Notes under the pieces: generated by a model
Told to the model about the DNA's origin: nothing
Seen by the model: only the letters and a program-made list of their open reading frames with translations
The model's database searches: none
Made by a program: the position numbers and the translations under genes
Source: UBA11606 sp965243715
GTDB taxonomy: Bacteria > Actinomycetota > Acidimicrobiia > Acidimicrobiales > Aldehydirespiratoraceae
Assembly: GCA_965243715.1 (NCBI GenBank)
Contig: CBDEVU010000017.1
Coordinates: forward strand, 62,001 to 126,000
Length of the DNA stretch: 64,000 nucleotides
Direction: 5' to 3'
Part shown: positions 17,618-27,116 of the stretch, one piece after another
How the letters are laid out: every line of letters starts with the position of its first letter
Numbering within the stretch: position 1 is the stretch's first letter

Positions 17618-18010
17618 GTGCAACCATTTCCGGGGAACTCGGTAGCGGCCGAGTTTCAGTCCCGTTTCGATGCCGATCTGGCCGTCGCCATGCTCGGCGA
17701 TGCCGGAATCGAAGGAATCGTCCTCGCCGATCCGGCGGCCAGTGTCGCCCCTCACCATGTAGTCGAGCGCAGCTTTCGCGTCGTGGTGCGCGACGAAGTT
17801 CTCGAAGATGCAACGACTCTGCTGGCAGGCGGAGTCCCCCACAACGCCGAAGCCGACGCACTCGACGACATGTACCACCGTCGCCCCTTCGCCCACCGGC
17901 CGACTTGGGTGCGCTACGGGACCTACGCGGTGCTCGCCGCCTTCGCCGGACCGGTTTCGATCGCCGTTGTCTTCCAGCTACGGTGGGGAATCGAAAGCCT
18001 GTTCCCGTAG
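17618..18010 (+). CDS. DUF2007-like small membrane protein
   Basis: 130 residues from GTG 17618. The longer open frame to 17009 is antisense to the ATPase, so I trimmed it. The N-terminal ~70 residues (FDADLAVAMLGDAGIEGIV...RVVVRDEVLEDATTLL) have the alpha/beta pattern of DUF2007, a putative signal-transducing domain. One membrane helix follows near 105-125 (TYAVLAAFAGPVSIAVVF). Converges on ilvC with a 23-nt gap. Function unknown. Confidence 0.65.
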   Translation: MQPFPGNSVAAEFQSRFDADLAVAMLGDAGIEGIVLADPAASVAPHHVVERSFRVVVRDEVLEDATTLLAGGVPHNAEADALDDMYHRRPFAHRPTWVRYGTYAVLAAFAGPVSIAVVFQLRWGIESLFP

Positions 18011-18033
18011 CGAACCCGTAGCGCCAGAGTCGC

Positions 18034-19071
18034 CTAAGCCATACCTTGGCCGCCGGAGGATTCGGTGACGGACTGCTTTCCAGCGGAGATCCACGGCATC
18101 ATGGCCCGCAACTCCTTGCCGATAGTCTCGATCGGGTGGTCGAGACCGGCCTTTTCGAGTTGACGGAACCGGGCCCGGCCCGAACGGGCTTCCTCCACCC
18201 AGTTGGCGGCGAAAGTGCCGTCTTGAATCTCGGTGAGGATATTTTTCATCTCAGCTTTGGTATCGGCGTTAACAATGCGAGGACCGCTGACCAAGTCGCC
18301 CCATTCGGCGGTGTCCGACACGCTGTAGCGCATGCCAGCAATGCCCTCTTCGTACATCAAGTCGACGATGAGCTTGAGTTCGTGCAGGCACTCGAAATAG
18401 GCCACCTCAGGCTGATAGCCAGCCTCGGTGAGCGTCTCGAATGCCGCTTGTACTAGGCGAGTGGTCCCCCCGCAGAGCACTACCTGCTCGCCGAACAAAT
18501 CGGTCTCGGTCTCCTCTGTGAAGGTGGTTTCGATGACCCCAGCGCGCGCACCACCGATGGCATCGGCGTAAGCCAACGCCAAATCCTTCGCTCCTCCGCT
18601 GGCGTCTTGTTCCACCGCGATGAGAACAGGCACCCCGCCGCCCTCGGTGTAGGTGCGACGCACTAAGTGACCGGGACCCTTCGGGGCCACCATGCAGACG
18701 TCGAGCCCTTCCGCTGGGCTGATCAGGTCGAAACGAATGTTGAAACCGTGGGCAAAAAACACCGCGTCGCCGTCGCTCAAGTTAGGGGCCACGTCGGACT
18801 CGTAAATGGTGGCCATTTCCGTGTCGGGCATGAGCATCATCACCACATCGGCCTCCGCTGTGGCGTCAGCGATCGAACGAACCGAAAGGCCCGCTGCCTC
18901 AGCTTTGCCCACCGAGGAAGAACCTTCACGCAAACCCACCCGCACGTCAATGCCGGATTCCTTCAGGTTCAGGGCGTGGGCGTGCCCCTGCGAGCCGTAG
19001 CCGAGAACTGCGACCTTGCGGTCGGCCAGCGCAGAACGATCCACGTCTTTTTCGTAGTAGATGTTGGCCAC
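18034..19071 (-). CDS. ilvC: Ketol-acid reductoisomerase (NADP+)
   Basis: 345 residues, the normal length of the class I enzyme, which converts 2-acetolactate (or 2-aceto-2-hydroxybutyrate) to the dihydroxy acid in valine/isoleucine synthesis. The N-terminal Rossmann motif is GYGSQGHAHALNL near residue 25; the catalytic domain includes GPGHLVRRTY, E-D rich metal-binding stretches (ETETDLFGEQ) and the knotted C-terminal part with FECLHELKLIVDLMYE. It follows ilvN with an 84-nt gap, in the same direction as ilvB-ilvN, giving an ilvBNC operon. Confidence 0.96.
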   Translation of the reverse strand: MANIYYEKDVDRSALADRKVAVLGYGSQGHAHALNLKESGIDVRVGLREGSSSVGKAEAAGLSVRSIADATAEADVVMMLMPDTEMATIYESDVAPNLSDGDAVFFAHGFNIRFDLISPAEGLDVCMVAPKGPGHLVRRTYTEGGGVPVLIAVEQDASGGAKDLALAYADAIGGARAGVIETTFTEETETDLFGEQVVLCGGTTRLVQAAFETLTEAGYQPEVAYFECLHELKLIVDLMYEEGIAGMRYSVSDTAEWGDLVSGPRIVNADTKAEMKNILTEIQDGTFAANWVEEARSGRARFRQLEKAGLDHPIETIGKELRAMMPWISAGKQSVTESSGGQGMA

Positions 19072-19155
19072 GAGCCACTCCTTTTATTTGCTGCCGTGTG
19101 GCAGGTTCTTGGCCGCTCTCTAGCAGCCACTGGATTTTACCGGCTACGCCACCGG

Positions 19156-19641
19156 TTAGTCCTCCAAGGACGGCAGGGCAACTCTCCCCGTGCGTTGAAG
19201 CTCCACGATCCCTACGGATCGTAGACGGGCTTCTAACTCATCGAGGCGAGACGGGCGAGCTGACCACGACAACATGAGCCGTCCTTGGCCCTCGCTGAGG
19301 ACGTAAGCGCGGTATTCATCGACGATCTCCATGAGTTCCTTGCGGGACTCCCCCACCTCGACCGTGACTAGCATCAACTCGCGCTCTATCGACACCTCCG
19401 CGGTGAGTTCTTGGATATCGACGACGTTGATTAGTTTGTCCAGTTGCTTCACCACCTGATCGAGAGACGAACCCTCAACGTCGACGGTAAAGGTGATCCG
19501 GCTGAAGCGCTCGTCGTCGGTGGGGGCCACCGCCAGCGAATGAATGTTGTAGTTGCGGCGGGAAAAAAGCCCCGAGACGCGAGCGAGAACACCCGGTTTG
19601 TTCTCAACCGTGGTGACCAGTGTGTGCCAACGCTCGCTCAC
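19156..19641 (-). CDS. ilvN: Acetolactate synthase small (regulatory) subunit
   Basis: 161 residues with an N-terminal ACT domain (TLVTTVENKPGVLARVSGLFSRRNYNI, here read in two parts: NKPGVLARVSGLF and RRNYNIHSLAV) that binds valine for feedback inhibition, and a C-terminal half that contacts IlvB. GTG start at 19641 overlaps the ilvB stop, so the two subunits are coupled. Length is typical. Confidence 0.95.
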   Translation of the reverse strand: MSERWHTLVTTVENKPGVLARVSGLFSRRNYNIHSLAVAPTDDERFSRITFTVDVEGSSLDQVVKQLDKLINVVDIQELTAEVSIERELMLVTVEVGESRKELMEIVDEYRAYVLSEGQGRLMLSWSARPSRLDELEARLRSVGIVELQRTGRVALPSLED

Positions 19642-21392
19642 CGCTGGAGTCCTTGCTGGCTCGGCGCTACGACAATGTCGGAGTTGGTCTGGCCCGACGG
19701 AACCATCGGGAAAACGTTCTCGCGGGCATCTGTGACGAACTCGACCACGACGGACCGGTCGTTGATCTCGTTGGCCTTAACAATGGCGGGCGCTACTTCT
19801 TCGGGAGACTCCACCCGAATGGCCTCGCAACCCATCGACTCGGCCCACTTCACGTAGTTAGGCACGCGGTCGGAGAGGTGCACTTCGCTGAACCGCTCGT
19901 CGTAGAACATTTCCTGCCACTGGCGAACCATGCCGAGGTAGGAGTTGTTGAGCAATGCGACCTTGATCGGGATCTCCTCGACCGTCGAGGTCACCAACTC
20001 TTGGGCGGTCATCTGAAAACAGCCATCGCCGTCAACAGCCCAGACCCGCCGGTCGGGCATAGCAGCCTTCACCCCGATGGCCGCGGGGATCGAGAACCCC
20101 ATCGTGCCGAGACCGCCCGAGTTCACCCACGTGTAGGGATGATCGAACCGCCAGTACTGGCTGGCGTACATCTGGTGCTGACCCACCCCGGAGCACACGA
20201 TCGTGTCGGCCGGGTTATTGTCTCGCAACTGCTCAATGCAGAACTGAGGCTTGAGTTTGGCCCCTGGTTGTGACTGTTCGTAGGTCAGCGGGAACTTCTC
20301 CTGCCAGCCCGAAACCTGCGAGCGCCACGCCGTACGGTCGACTTGGGCCGCCGCGCCACCGAGAGCGCCCATAGCGTCGATCAGGCTTTCGATCACCGAG
20401 CGACAATCGCCCTGGATACCGACGTTGTACTGGCGCACTTTGCCGAGTTCGGCCGGATCAATATCGACGTGGACGATCTTGGCCGTCGGCGCGAAGCCAT
20501 CGAGTTTGCCGGTGACCCGATCATCGAAGCGGGCCCCCAACGAGACTAGAAGATCCGATTGCTGCATCGCGGTGACCGCGGTGTAGTTACCGTGCATGCC
20601 CGGCATGCCGAGACAGAGCCGGTGACTATCTGGGAAAGCCCCGCGGGCCATCAAGGTTGTGACGACTGGGATCTGGGTCATCTCGGCGAAAGCCAAAAGG
20701 GCCTCGGCAGCGCGGGCTTTGAGGATGCCGCCACCGACGTAAAGCACGGGACGTTCGGCAGCGCGGATCAATTCCGCCGCCTCGCCAATCGCCACCGGAT
20801 CGCCCTCCGTGACCGGGTTATAGCCCGGGAGATCCATATCGGCGTCGGTGGGTTCGTACCATTCGAGGGCCGAACGGGGATTCCTCGGGTCGACGATGTC
20901 TTTGGGAATGTCGACGAGGACCGGACCGGGGCGACCGGTGGTAGCGATGTGGAAGGCCTCGTGGACGATCCGCGGAATGTCTTGGGCCTCAGTGACCAAG
21001 AAGTTGTGCTTAGTAGCCGCCATCGTAATGCCGGTGGTGTCGGCCTCTTGGAACGCATCGGTGCCGATCGACGCGTACGGCACCTGGCCGGTAATGCACA
21101 CCATCGGGATCGAGTCCATGAAGGCATCGAGTAGCGGGGTGACGATGTTGGTGGCGGCCGGACCGCTGGTGACCATAGCCACGCCGGGGCGACCAGTGGC
21201 GTGAGCGTAGCCTTGGGCCATGTGACCGGCCCCTTGCTCGTGGCGCACGAGCACGTGACGAATCGAAGAGTCGATGATCGGGTCGTACACCGGCAAGATG
21301 GCACCACCGGGCAGGCCGAACATCACGTCGACCCCTTCGAGCTCGAGGGCCCGAACGAGAGCCTCGCCGCCGTTAGATGGTGTGTTGCTCAT
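19638..21392 (-). CDS. ilvB: Acetolactate synthase large (catalytic) subunit
   Basis: 584 residues, ThDP- and FAD-dependent. The N-terminal PYR domain has the catalytic Glu in VRHEQGAGHMAQGYA; the middle FAD-binding domain spans about 195-340; the C-terminal PP domain shows the ThDP motif GDGCFQMTAQEL...NNSYLGMVRQWQ. It makes acetolactate from pyruvate. First gene of the ilvBNC operon. The divergent nucleotidyltransferase starts about 32-62 nt upstream. Confidence 0.96.
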   Translation of the reverse strand: MSNTPSNGGEALVRALELEGVDVMFGLPGGAILPVYDPIIDSSIRHVLVRHEQGAGHMAQGYAHATGRPGVAMVTSGPAATNIVTPLLDAFMDSIPMVCITGQVPYASIGTDAFQEADTTGITMAATKHNFLVTEAQDIPRIVHEAFHIATTGRPGPVLVDIPKDIVDPRNPRSALEWYEPTDADMDLPGYNPVTEGDPVAIGEAAELIRAAERPVLYVGGGILKARAAEALLAFAEMTQIPVVTTLMARGAFPDSHRLCLGMPGMHGNYTAVTAMQQSDLLVSLGARFDDRVTGKLDGFAPTAKIVHVDIDPAELGKVRQYNVGIQGDCRSVIESLIDAMGALGGAAAQVDRTAWRSQVSGWQEKFPLTYEQSQPGAKLKPQFCIEQLRDNNPADTIVCSGVGQHQMYASQYWRFDHPYTWVNSGGLGTMGFSIPAAIGVKAAMPDRRVWAVDGDGCFQMTAQELVTSTVEEIPIKVALLNNSYLGMVRQWQEMFYDERFSEVHLSDRVPNYVKWAESMGCEAIRVESPEEVAPAIVKANEINDRSVVVEFVTDARENVFPMVPSGQTNSDIVVAPSQQGLQR

Positions 21393-21454
21393 GGAAACGT
21401 GGACGCGCGCAACTCACCGACCTAATGATAGCCACCACTCGGCATAGTAACAAC

Positions 21455-22021
21455 GTGAATCTCGTTCCCCGACTCGGTGTGTACCCCGGATCCTTCAACC
21501 CACCGACCCTGGCCCACATCCAGATCGCGCTTGCCGCTCGAACAGTTCACCATCTCCAACGAGTCGATTTTGCCTTCTCGGTTAGCTCCTTGGGCAAGGA
21601 ATCCGTAGCCGTACCCTCACTTGACCATCGAGTTGAGGTAATGCGGGCGTCGATCGCGGCGATTGACGGCCTCGGCGTTGTCGTCACCGAACAGCAACTT
21701 ATAGCTGATATTGCGGCCCCCTACGATGTGGTGGTGATGGGAGCGGACAAATGGGCCCAAGTCAACGACCCCGTCTGGTACGCCGATGAGCAGGAAATGG
21801 CGGAGTCCCTAGCCCGACTACCGCAACTCGCGTTGGCCCCGCGACCACCCCACGAAGTTGCGTCCGAGCATGCGCTCGATCTTCCCCGGGACCTTCTAGA
21901 GGTCTCATCATCGGGCGTTCGGGCCGGGCGCCGAGAGTGGATGACCGCCGCCGCCGCCGCGTTCGACGAGGCAACGGGAGCTTGGAGCGACCCCGGCCGC
22001 TACGAAAAGAAGCACCACTGA
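21455..22021 (+). CDS. NadD-like nucleotidyltransferase
   Basis: 188 residues from GTG 21455; ATG 21425 in the same frame is an alternative. The N-terminus has the cytidylyltransferase-like motif GVYPGSFNPPTLAHIQIA (the TLAH stands for the usual HxGH) and near the C-terminus SSSGVRAGRR replaces the ISSTxxR motif. It is shorter and more divergent than true NadD, so it may be a nicotinate mononucleotide adenylyltransferase or a related enzyme of unknown substrate. Its stop overlaps the next ATG (TGATG). Confidence 0.65.
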   Translation: MNLVPRLGVYPGSFNPPTLAHIQIALAARTVHHLQRVDFAFSVSSLGKESVAVPSLDHRVEVMRASIAAIDGLGVVVTEQQLIADIAAPYDVVVMGADKWAQVNDPVWYADEQEMAESLARLPQLALAPRPPHEVASEHALDLPRDLLEVSSSGVRAGRREWMTAAAAAFDEATGAWSDPGRYEKKHH

Positions 22022-23355
22022 TGCGGGCCTGGCTATCAGCAAAGACCGGTTGGGGGCCAACGGATCGCCAAATCCTGCGTCTCGCCGTTCCCGCGTTGGG
22101 GGCCCTCCTCGCCGAACCGCTTTACATCCTTGCTGACACTGCCGTAGTCGGACACCTCGGCACGCCCGAACTCGGCGGGCTGGCGATTGCCTCGTCGATC
22201 CTGTTGATTGCCTTTTCGATTTTCATCTTCTTGGCCTACGGCACCACATCGGCGGTGGCTCGCCTACTCGGGGCGGGCGAGGATCGACAAGCCGCCCACC
22301 AAGCCGTCCAGAGTGTGTGGCTGGCCTTTGTCGTTGGCTTAGTCGTGAGCGTTGTCGCCTTCGTGCTGGCCGAACCTTTGTTGTCGCTCATGGGCGGCGA
22401 AGACGAAGTCACCGAGCACGCTTTGGTGTATCTGCGCATCAGTATGTTTGGCGTGCCCGCCATGCTGGTTGGGCTGGCCGGGGTCGGTTACCTGCGCGGC
22501 CTGCAAGACACCCGGCGGCCGTTCTATGTCGCTCTCGGAACCGCCCTGTTCAACCTCGTACTCGAAGTCATCTTGATTTACGGTTTCGACTTCGGAATCG
22601 GTGCCTCGGCGCTCTCCACGGTGATCGCTCACTGGATCGCGGTTGGCTTCTTCGGGATGTGGATTCGCGCCGCGGTGAGCGAGCACGGCGTGAGTTTGCG
22701 CCCCGATCGGCGCACCATTGGCCAACTGGCAGGGGCCGGCTTCGATCTGCTGTTACGCACGACAGCGCTGCGGGCCAGCCTCACCGTGACCCTAGCGGTG
22801 GCGGCCCGCATCGGAACCACCGATTTAGCCGCTCACGAGATCGCCTTTCAGGTGTGGAGCATTCTTGTGTTCAGCCTCGACGCGATCGCCATTGCCGCCC
22901 AAGCCTTGATCGGCCAGGCGCTCGGGGCCGGAGATGCCACCGAGGCTCGGCGACTTGGAAGCCGGATGATCCAGTGGGGTTGGTGGGGCGGTGTTCTGCT
23001 GGGCCTCCTAGTGCTGATGACCTCGCCGATACTGCCCGCGGTCTTTTCTAACGATCCCGCGGTAACTGCGTTAGCCGCGTTCTTGTTACTGCACGTTGCT
23101 TTTTGGCAGCCAGTCAACGGGGTGGTCTTTGCCCTCGATGGCATCTTGATCGGGGCGGGCGACCTACGGTTCTTGGCCAAAGCTATGGCCGCCGCTTCGG
23201 TGGTGCTGATCGTTGGAGCGCTCGCGGTACTTCGCTACGACCTTGGTATCGGCTGGCTTTGGGCCGCGCTCGGGGCTTGGATGATGGCCCGCGCGGTGGC
23301 GCTGCTGGCGCGCTTTCGGGGCGACAAGTGGCAGGTACTCGGGGCGACGGTTTAG
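22021..23355 (+). CDS. MATE family efflux transporter (DinF-like)
   Basis: 444 residues from ATG 22021, overlapping the preceding stop. Twelve membrane helices can be traced in two halves; typical MATE words are LAEPLYILADTAVVGHLG at the first helices and LAAHEIAFQVWSILVFSLDAIAIAAQALIG at the start of the second half (read in segments). It would exchange Na+ or H+ for cationic compounds. It converges on gatB with no gap. Confidence 0.9.
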   Translation: MRAWLSAKTGWGPTDRQILRLAVPALGALLAEPLYILADTAVVGHLGTPELGGLAIASSILLIAFSIFIFLAYGTTSAVARLLGAGEDRQAAHQAVQSVWLAFVVGLVVSVVAFVLAEPLLSLMGGEDEVTEHALVYLRISMFGVPAMLVGLAGVGYLRGLQDTRRPFYVALGTALFNLVLEVILIYGFDFGIGASALSTVIAHWIAVGFFGMWIRAAVSEHGVSLRPDRRTIGQLAGAGFDLLLRTTALRASLTVTLAVAARIGTTDLAAHEIAFQVWSILVFSLDAIAIAAQALIGQALGAGDATEARRLGSRMIQWGWWGGVLLGLLVLMTSPILPAVFSNDPAVTALAAFLLLHVAFWQPVNGVVFALDGILIGAGDLRFLAKAMAAASVVLIVGALAVLRYDLGIGWLWAALGAWMMARAVALLARFRGDKWQVLGATV

Positions 23356-24825
23356 CTAGCGCGCCGAACGGCGGGCGAGAATCTCCGCTACGGCGCGTCC
23401 GTCGGCTTGTCCTTTGGTGGCCTTCATGATCTGGCCGGTAAAGAAGCCTTGCATCTTCTTGCGATCTCCAGCGCCGTCGCGATCCCCAATGAAGCGACCC
23501 CATTCGTCGTGGTTAGCGTCGATTAGTTGATCGACTAGCGCTTCGAGTTCGCCCGCCGCCATGGCTTCGAAACCGTAGGCGGCGGCAATCGCCGTCGGAT
23601 CCCCACCGTTGTCGACTAGGTCGTTCAACACCTGCTTGGTCTGGGTCGCACTGAGGTCACCGCTCATCTCCATCTGGATGAGGGTGGCCAATGCTTGGGC
23701 GGTGAGCTTGCTCCAATCGTCGACCGCGAGACCGTTTTGGATACGGGTGAGGGTCTTATCGGGATCGGCCCCCGCCTCGATAGCGGCGAGGGCGAGACCG
23801 TCTTGGCCTCGCTCCACGACGGTGAGGAGCACCGACGAGTCGAGCGATGAGAGTTCCGCCAGTCGGGCCCGACGAGTTGCCGGAAGCACGGGCAAGGCGG
23901 CGTCGATCGCCGCTATCTCCGCCGCGGTGGGCACCAGCGGCACTAGGTCCGGTTCTTGAAAGTAGCGGTAATCGTCGGCGTCTTCTTTGGAACGGCCGCG
24001 GGTGGAGCGGCCTTTGGCCTCATCCCAATGCCGGGTCTCTTGGCGCGGCGCCTCGTTAGAGCGGTAAAGGTCGAGGTGGCGGCGGGCTTCGTATTCGATG
24101 GCTCGCCCCAGCGAACGAATCGAGTTGATGTTCTTGACTTCGCAACGGGTTCGCAATTCGGGAGAACCCGTGGGCCGGATCGAAACGTTGGCATCAACGC
24201 GCAGCGAACCTTCCTCCATTTTGGCGTCGCTAACTTCGATGGCGGCCAGAATGGCCCGCAACTCCAAGACGTAGGCCTTGGCCTGTTCGATGGTACGAAT
24301 ATCGGGTCGGCTCACGATCTCGACCAGCGGCACCCCAGCACGGTTGTAGTCGACCAGTGAGTACTCGGCGTCGTTGATGCGGCCCCCGCCACCGACGTGG
24401 GTGGTCTTGCCGGCGTCTTCTTCGATATGGGCCCGTTCGATTCCGACGACCGCCCCGTCGGGCAGCACTAGTTCGCCGTCGCGATTGGTCGGCTGGTCGT
24501 ATTGGGTGACTTGGTAATCCTTGGCCATGTCAGGGTAGAAATAGTTCTTGCGGGCCATGACCGACGGCTGCACCTCACAACCCAGCGCTCGCCCGACCCG
24601 CATCGCCAACTCGACCGCGTGGGCGTTCATCACCGGCAGCGAGCCGGGGAGGCCGAGACAGGTGGGGCACACGTTGATGTTGGGGTTGGCAGTGAACTCG
24701 TTGGCGCACCCGCAGAAGAGCTTCGTGGCGGTAGCCAATTCGACATGGACTTCGAGGCCGACCACGAGTTCCCACTCGTCGGGGAGAATGGATTCATGGG
24801 CGCCGACATCACCGTGCGCGCTCAT
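23356..24825 (-). CDS. gatB: Asp/Glu-tRNA amidotransferase subunit B
   Basis: 489 residues. GatB binds misacylated Glu-tRNA(Gln) or Asp-tRNA(Asn) and activates it with ATP. Seen here: VGLEVHVELATATKLFCGC with the zinc-site Cys, NVCPTCLGLPGSLP, MARKNYFYPDMAKDYQVTQY, GRINDAEYSLVDYNRAGVPL, and the helical plus YqeY-like tail (WSKLTAQALATLIQ..., MKATKGQADGRAV). Last gene of gatCAB on the minus strand; 4-nt overlap with gatA. Confidence 0.97.
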   Translation of the reverse strand: MSAHGDVGAHESILPDEWELVVGLEVHVELATATKLFCGCANEFTANPNINVCPTCLGLPGSLPVMNAHAVELAMRVGRALGCEVQPSVMARKNYFYPDMAKDYQVTQYDQPTNRDGELVLPDGAVVGIERAHIEEDAGKTTHVGGGGRINDAEYSLVDYNRAGVPLVEIVSRPDIRTIEQAKAYVLELRAILAAIEVSDAKMEEGSLRVDANVSIRPTGSPELRTRCEVKNINSIRSLGRAIEYEARRHLDLYRSNEAPRQETRHWDEAKGRSTRGRSKEDADDYRYFQEPDLVPLVPTAAEIAAIDAALPVLPATRRARLAELSSLDSSVLLTVVERGQDGLALAAIEAGADPDKTLTRIQNGLAVDDWSKLTAQALATLIQMEMSGDLSATQTKQVLNDLVDNGGDPTAIAAAYGFEAMAAGELEALVDQLIDANHDEWGRFIGDRDGAGDRKKMQGFFTGQIMKATKGQADGRAVAEILARRSAR

Positions 24826-26315
24826 ACGCCGCTCGTCTCACTAGCTGCCGCCTCCAACACCGCGGCCTCCAACACCGCTGCTTCCAACACCGCTGCTTCC
24901 AACACCGCTGCGGCCCGATAGATGGCGGGCTCCGATCTGGCTGGTCCGAGCACCTGAACGCCAACCGGAAGGCCATCGTCACCCACCCCAAACGGTACCG
25001 AGATGGCGGGATGACCGGTGAGGTTCGACGGAATCGTGCATACGTCGTTGACGTACATAGTCATCGGGTCGGCGGTTCGTTCCCCGAGCAAAAACGCGGT
25101 GGTCGGAGTGGTGGGCGACAACAAAAGGTCAACCTCGGCGTAGACGCTGGCAAACTCCCTCAGCATGAGCGTGCGGACCTTCAGCGCCTTACTGTAAAAG
25201 GCGTCGTAGTAGCCCGCCGAAAGGGCATAGGTGCCGAGCATGATGCGTCGCTTAACCTCTGCCCCGAAACCCGCCGTACGGGTGGCGGTGAACATCTCAC
25301 CGGTGGTATTAGCATCGACCCGCAGGCCATAACGCACCCCGTCGTAGCGACTCAGGTTGCTTGACGCTTCGGCGGGAGCCACGAGATAGTACGCACTGAG
25401 ACCCAGCGGGGCGGACGGCACCGACACCTCAACGACCGTCGCGCCCGCCGCTTCAAGAACGGCGGCAGCCTCGTTGGTGCGAGCAATAACGTCGGGTTGG
25501 AGCCCGTCGACGCTACCCGCGCCGCCCGAGAGTTCACCGATGATGCCGATGCGCATACCGGAGACCCCGTGATCGAGTCCGGCTTGCAAATCCAACGCGG
25601 GGGCGTCGATCGACGTGGAGTCGAGCGGGTCGTGACCGGAAATGACCTCAAGGAGGAGCGCCGACTCAGCCACTGTCTTGGCGAAAGGACCTAACTGGTC
25701 AAGCGACGAACCAAAGGCGATGAGGCCATAGCGAGAAACCGAACCGTAGGTGGGTTTCATGCCCACGACGCCACAGAAAGCGGCGGGCTGGCGAATCGAA
25801 CCACCCGTATCGGAGCCGATGGCTAACGGCGCGAACCCGGCAGCCACCGCGGCCGCGCTGCCCCCGCTGGAGCCGCCGGGAACGCGGCTTAGATCGAGAG
25901 GGTTATGGGTCGGTCCGTAGGCCGAGTTCTCGGTGGAGGATCCCATCGCGAACTCATCAAGGTTGGTTTTCCCAATCGCAACCGCTCCCGCCTTTTGCAA
26001 GCGAGTGACGATGGTGGCGTCGTAGGGTGGACGCCACCCTTGGAGGATTTTCGATGAGCACGTGGTCGGGATCCCGCGGGTGCAGATGTTGTCCTTGAGC
26101 GCAACGGGCACGCCGGCCAACGGGCCGGGATCGACCCCCGCGGCGACCCGCGCGTCAACGGCCGCGGCCGCGGCTCGGGCTTCATCGACCGTGACGACGT
26201 TGAACGCATTGATCTCAGATTCTCGGCCCTCGATAACGGCAAGGTGTTCGTCGAGAACGTCACTCGCCAAGCGAACGCCGGAACGCACCGCGGCGGCGAT
26301 ATCGAGCGCGCTCAC
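24822..26315 (-). CDS. gatA: Asp/Glu-tRNA amidotransferase subunit A
   Basis: 497 residues, GTG start at 26315 overlapping the gatC stop. Amidase signature: catalytic Lys in VALKDNICTRG, then GSSGGSAAAVAAG and SDTGGSIRQPAAFCG carrying the Ser-cisSer pair. GatA releases ammonia from glutamine for GatB. Oddity: the last ~25 residues are an AVLEA pentapeptide repeated four times, encoded by 15-bp repeats at 24850-24909, which extends the protein beyond the usual end. Confidence 0.96.
   Translation of the reverse strand: MSALDIAAAVRSGVRLASDVLDEHLAVIEGRESEINAFNVVTVDEARAAAAAVDARVAAGVDPGPLAGVPVALKDNICTRGIPTTCSSKILQGWRPPYDATIVTRLQKAGAVAIGKTNLDEFAMGSSTENSAYGPTHNPLDLSRVPGGSSGGSAAAVAAGFAPLAIGSDTGGSIRQPAAFCGVVGMKPTYGSVSRYGLIAFGSSLDQLGPFAKTVAESALLLEVISGHDPLDSTSIDAPALDLQAGLDHGVSGMRIGIIGELSGGAGSVDGLQPDVIARTNEAAAVLEAAGATVVEVSVPSAPLGLSAYYLVAPAEASSNLSRYDGVRYGLRVDANTTGEMFTATRTAGFGAEVKRRIMLGTYALSAGYYDAFYSKALKVRTLMLREFASVYAEVDLLLSPTTPTTAFLLGERTADPMTMYVNDVCTIPSNLTGHPAISVPFGVGDDGLPVGVQVLGPARSEPAIYRAAAVLEAAVLEAAVLEAAVLEAAASETSGV
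24850..24909. repeat. 15-bp tandem repeat (x4) in the 3' end of gatA
   Basis: Four units of gcctccaacaccgcg or one/two-base variants at 24850-24864, 24865-24879, 24880-24894 and 24895-24909. On the coding (minus) strand they give the repeated pentapeptide AVLEA. Being a multiple of three, copy-number change would not break the gene. A plausible strain-typing minisatellite. Confidence 0.9.
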
Positions 26316-26614
26316 CGTTTTTCGCCGAGGATCGGGGGAACGCGGAACTGACCGGACTCAGCCAACGGCGCTTCAGCTAGGACTTCGTCACGGTCAAGCG
26401 AGGGGCGGCGAACATCGGGGCGCAAAACGTTCACCATCGGCAGCGGGTGACTTGTCGGCTCGATACCCTCGACATCGAGCGCTGCAACGTCGGCGGCGTG
26501 GGCAAGGATATCAGCCAACTGGGCGGTGAATTCGTCGATCTCGGCGTCGCTGAGTTCGAGTCGGGCGAGGCGGGCGACATGTACGACCTCCTGGCGAGTG
26601 ATACGATCAGACAT
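26312..26614 (-). CDS. gatC: Asp/Glu-tRNA amidotransferase subunit C
   Basis: 100 residues from ATG 26614 (MSDRITRQEVVHVARLARLELSD); the open frame to 26653 has no better start. GatC is the small scaffold that holds GatA and GatB together; the pattern VARLARLELSDAEIDEFTAQL, then DVEGIEPTSHPLPM and LRPDVRRPSL is diagnostic. First gene of the gatCAB operon. Confidence 0.95.
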   Translation of the reverse strand: MSDRITRQEVVHVARLARLELSDAEIDEFTAQLADILAHAADVAALDVEGIEPTSHPLPMVNVLRPDVRRPSLDRDEVLAEAPLAESGQFRVPPILGEKR

Positions 26615-26658
26615 GTGGGCCAAGGATAGGACCACCAACCGTCTACGCTGCATGCGTT

Positions 26659-27111
26659 ATGGCAGATCCTGTTCCGGCTAGCCGCTGGCCGTTCCTGAGT
26701 TCGGAGTGGATCGAGGCCGTCCAGCTAATCCGAGCCGACTACCCGGCCCCTGACGACGGCGTATTCCTCGCAGTCCGCGTCAACGTTACGGTCGAGGAGG
26801 TGCCGTTCAGCGACGGTGAAATTCGCGGCCACATCGACACCACCGGCCCGACCTTGATGATCGCCGAAGGGCACCTCGACCACTCCGATTTCGGCATCTA
26901 CGTCCCCTACGATTTAGCTCTACAACTCTTCGTCGACCGCGATCTCGCCCAGGTGATGCCGGCTATCATGGGGGGCCGGGTCCGCCTTACCGGTGACTCG
27001 TCGAAAGTGCTGATGCTCGCCGACTGGTTGAGTCCGCCGCCGCCGGGTAGCCCCGCGGCGGCAACGGTGAAGGAAATCATCGGGCGGATCGACGCTGCAA
27101 CCGAGCGTTAG
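26659..27111 (+). CDS. SCP2 sterol-binding domain-like protein
   Basis: 150 residues from ATG 26659. Fold pattern fits the SCP2 family: an N-terminal helix, VFLAVRVNVTVEEVPF and HIDTTGPTLMIAEGHLDH strands, a helix with YDLALQLFVDRD, then AIMGGRVRLTGDSSKVLML, which is the typical small-domain turn. SCP2-like proteins bind lipids or serve as domains of acyl-CoA metabolism. It is divergent from gatC (44-nt gap) and converges on the Rieske gene. Confidence 0.65.
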   Translation: MADPVPASRWPFLSSEWIEAVQLIRADYPAPDDGVFLAVRVNVTVEEVPFSDGEIRGHIDTTGPTLMIAEGHLDHSDFGIYVPYDLALQLFVDRDLAQVMPAIMGGRVRLTGDSSKVLMLADWLSPPPPGSPAAATVKEIIGRIDAATER

Positions 27112-27116
27112 CCGCT

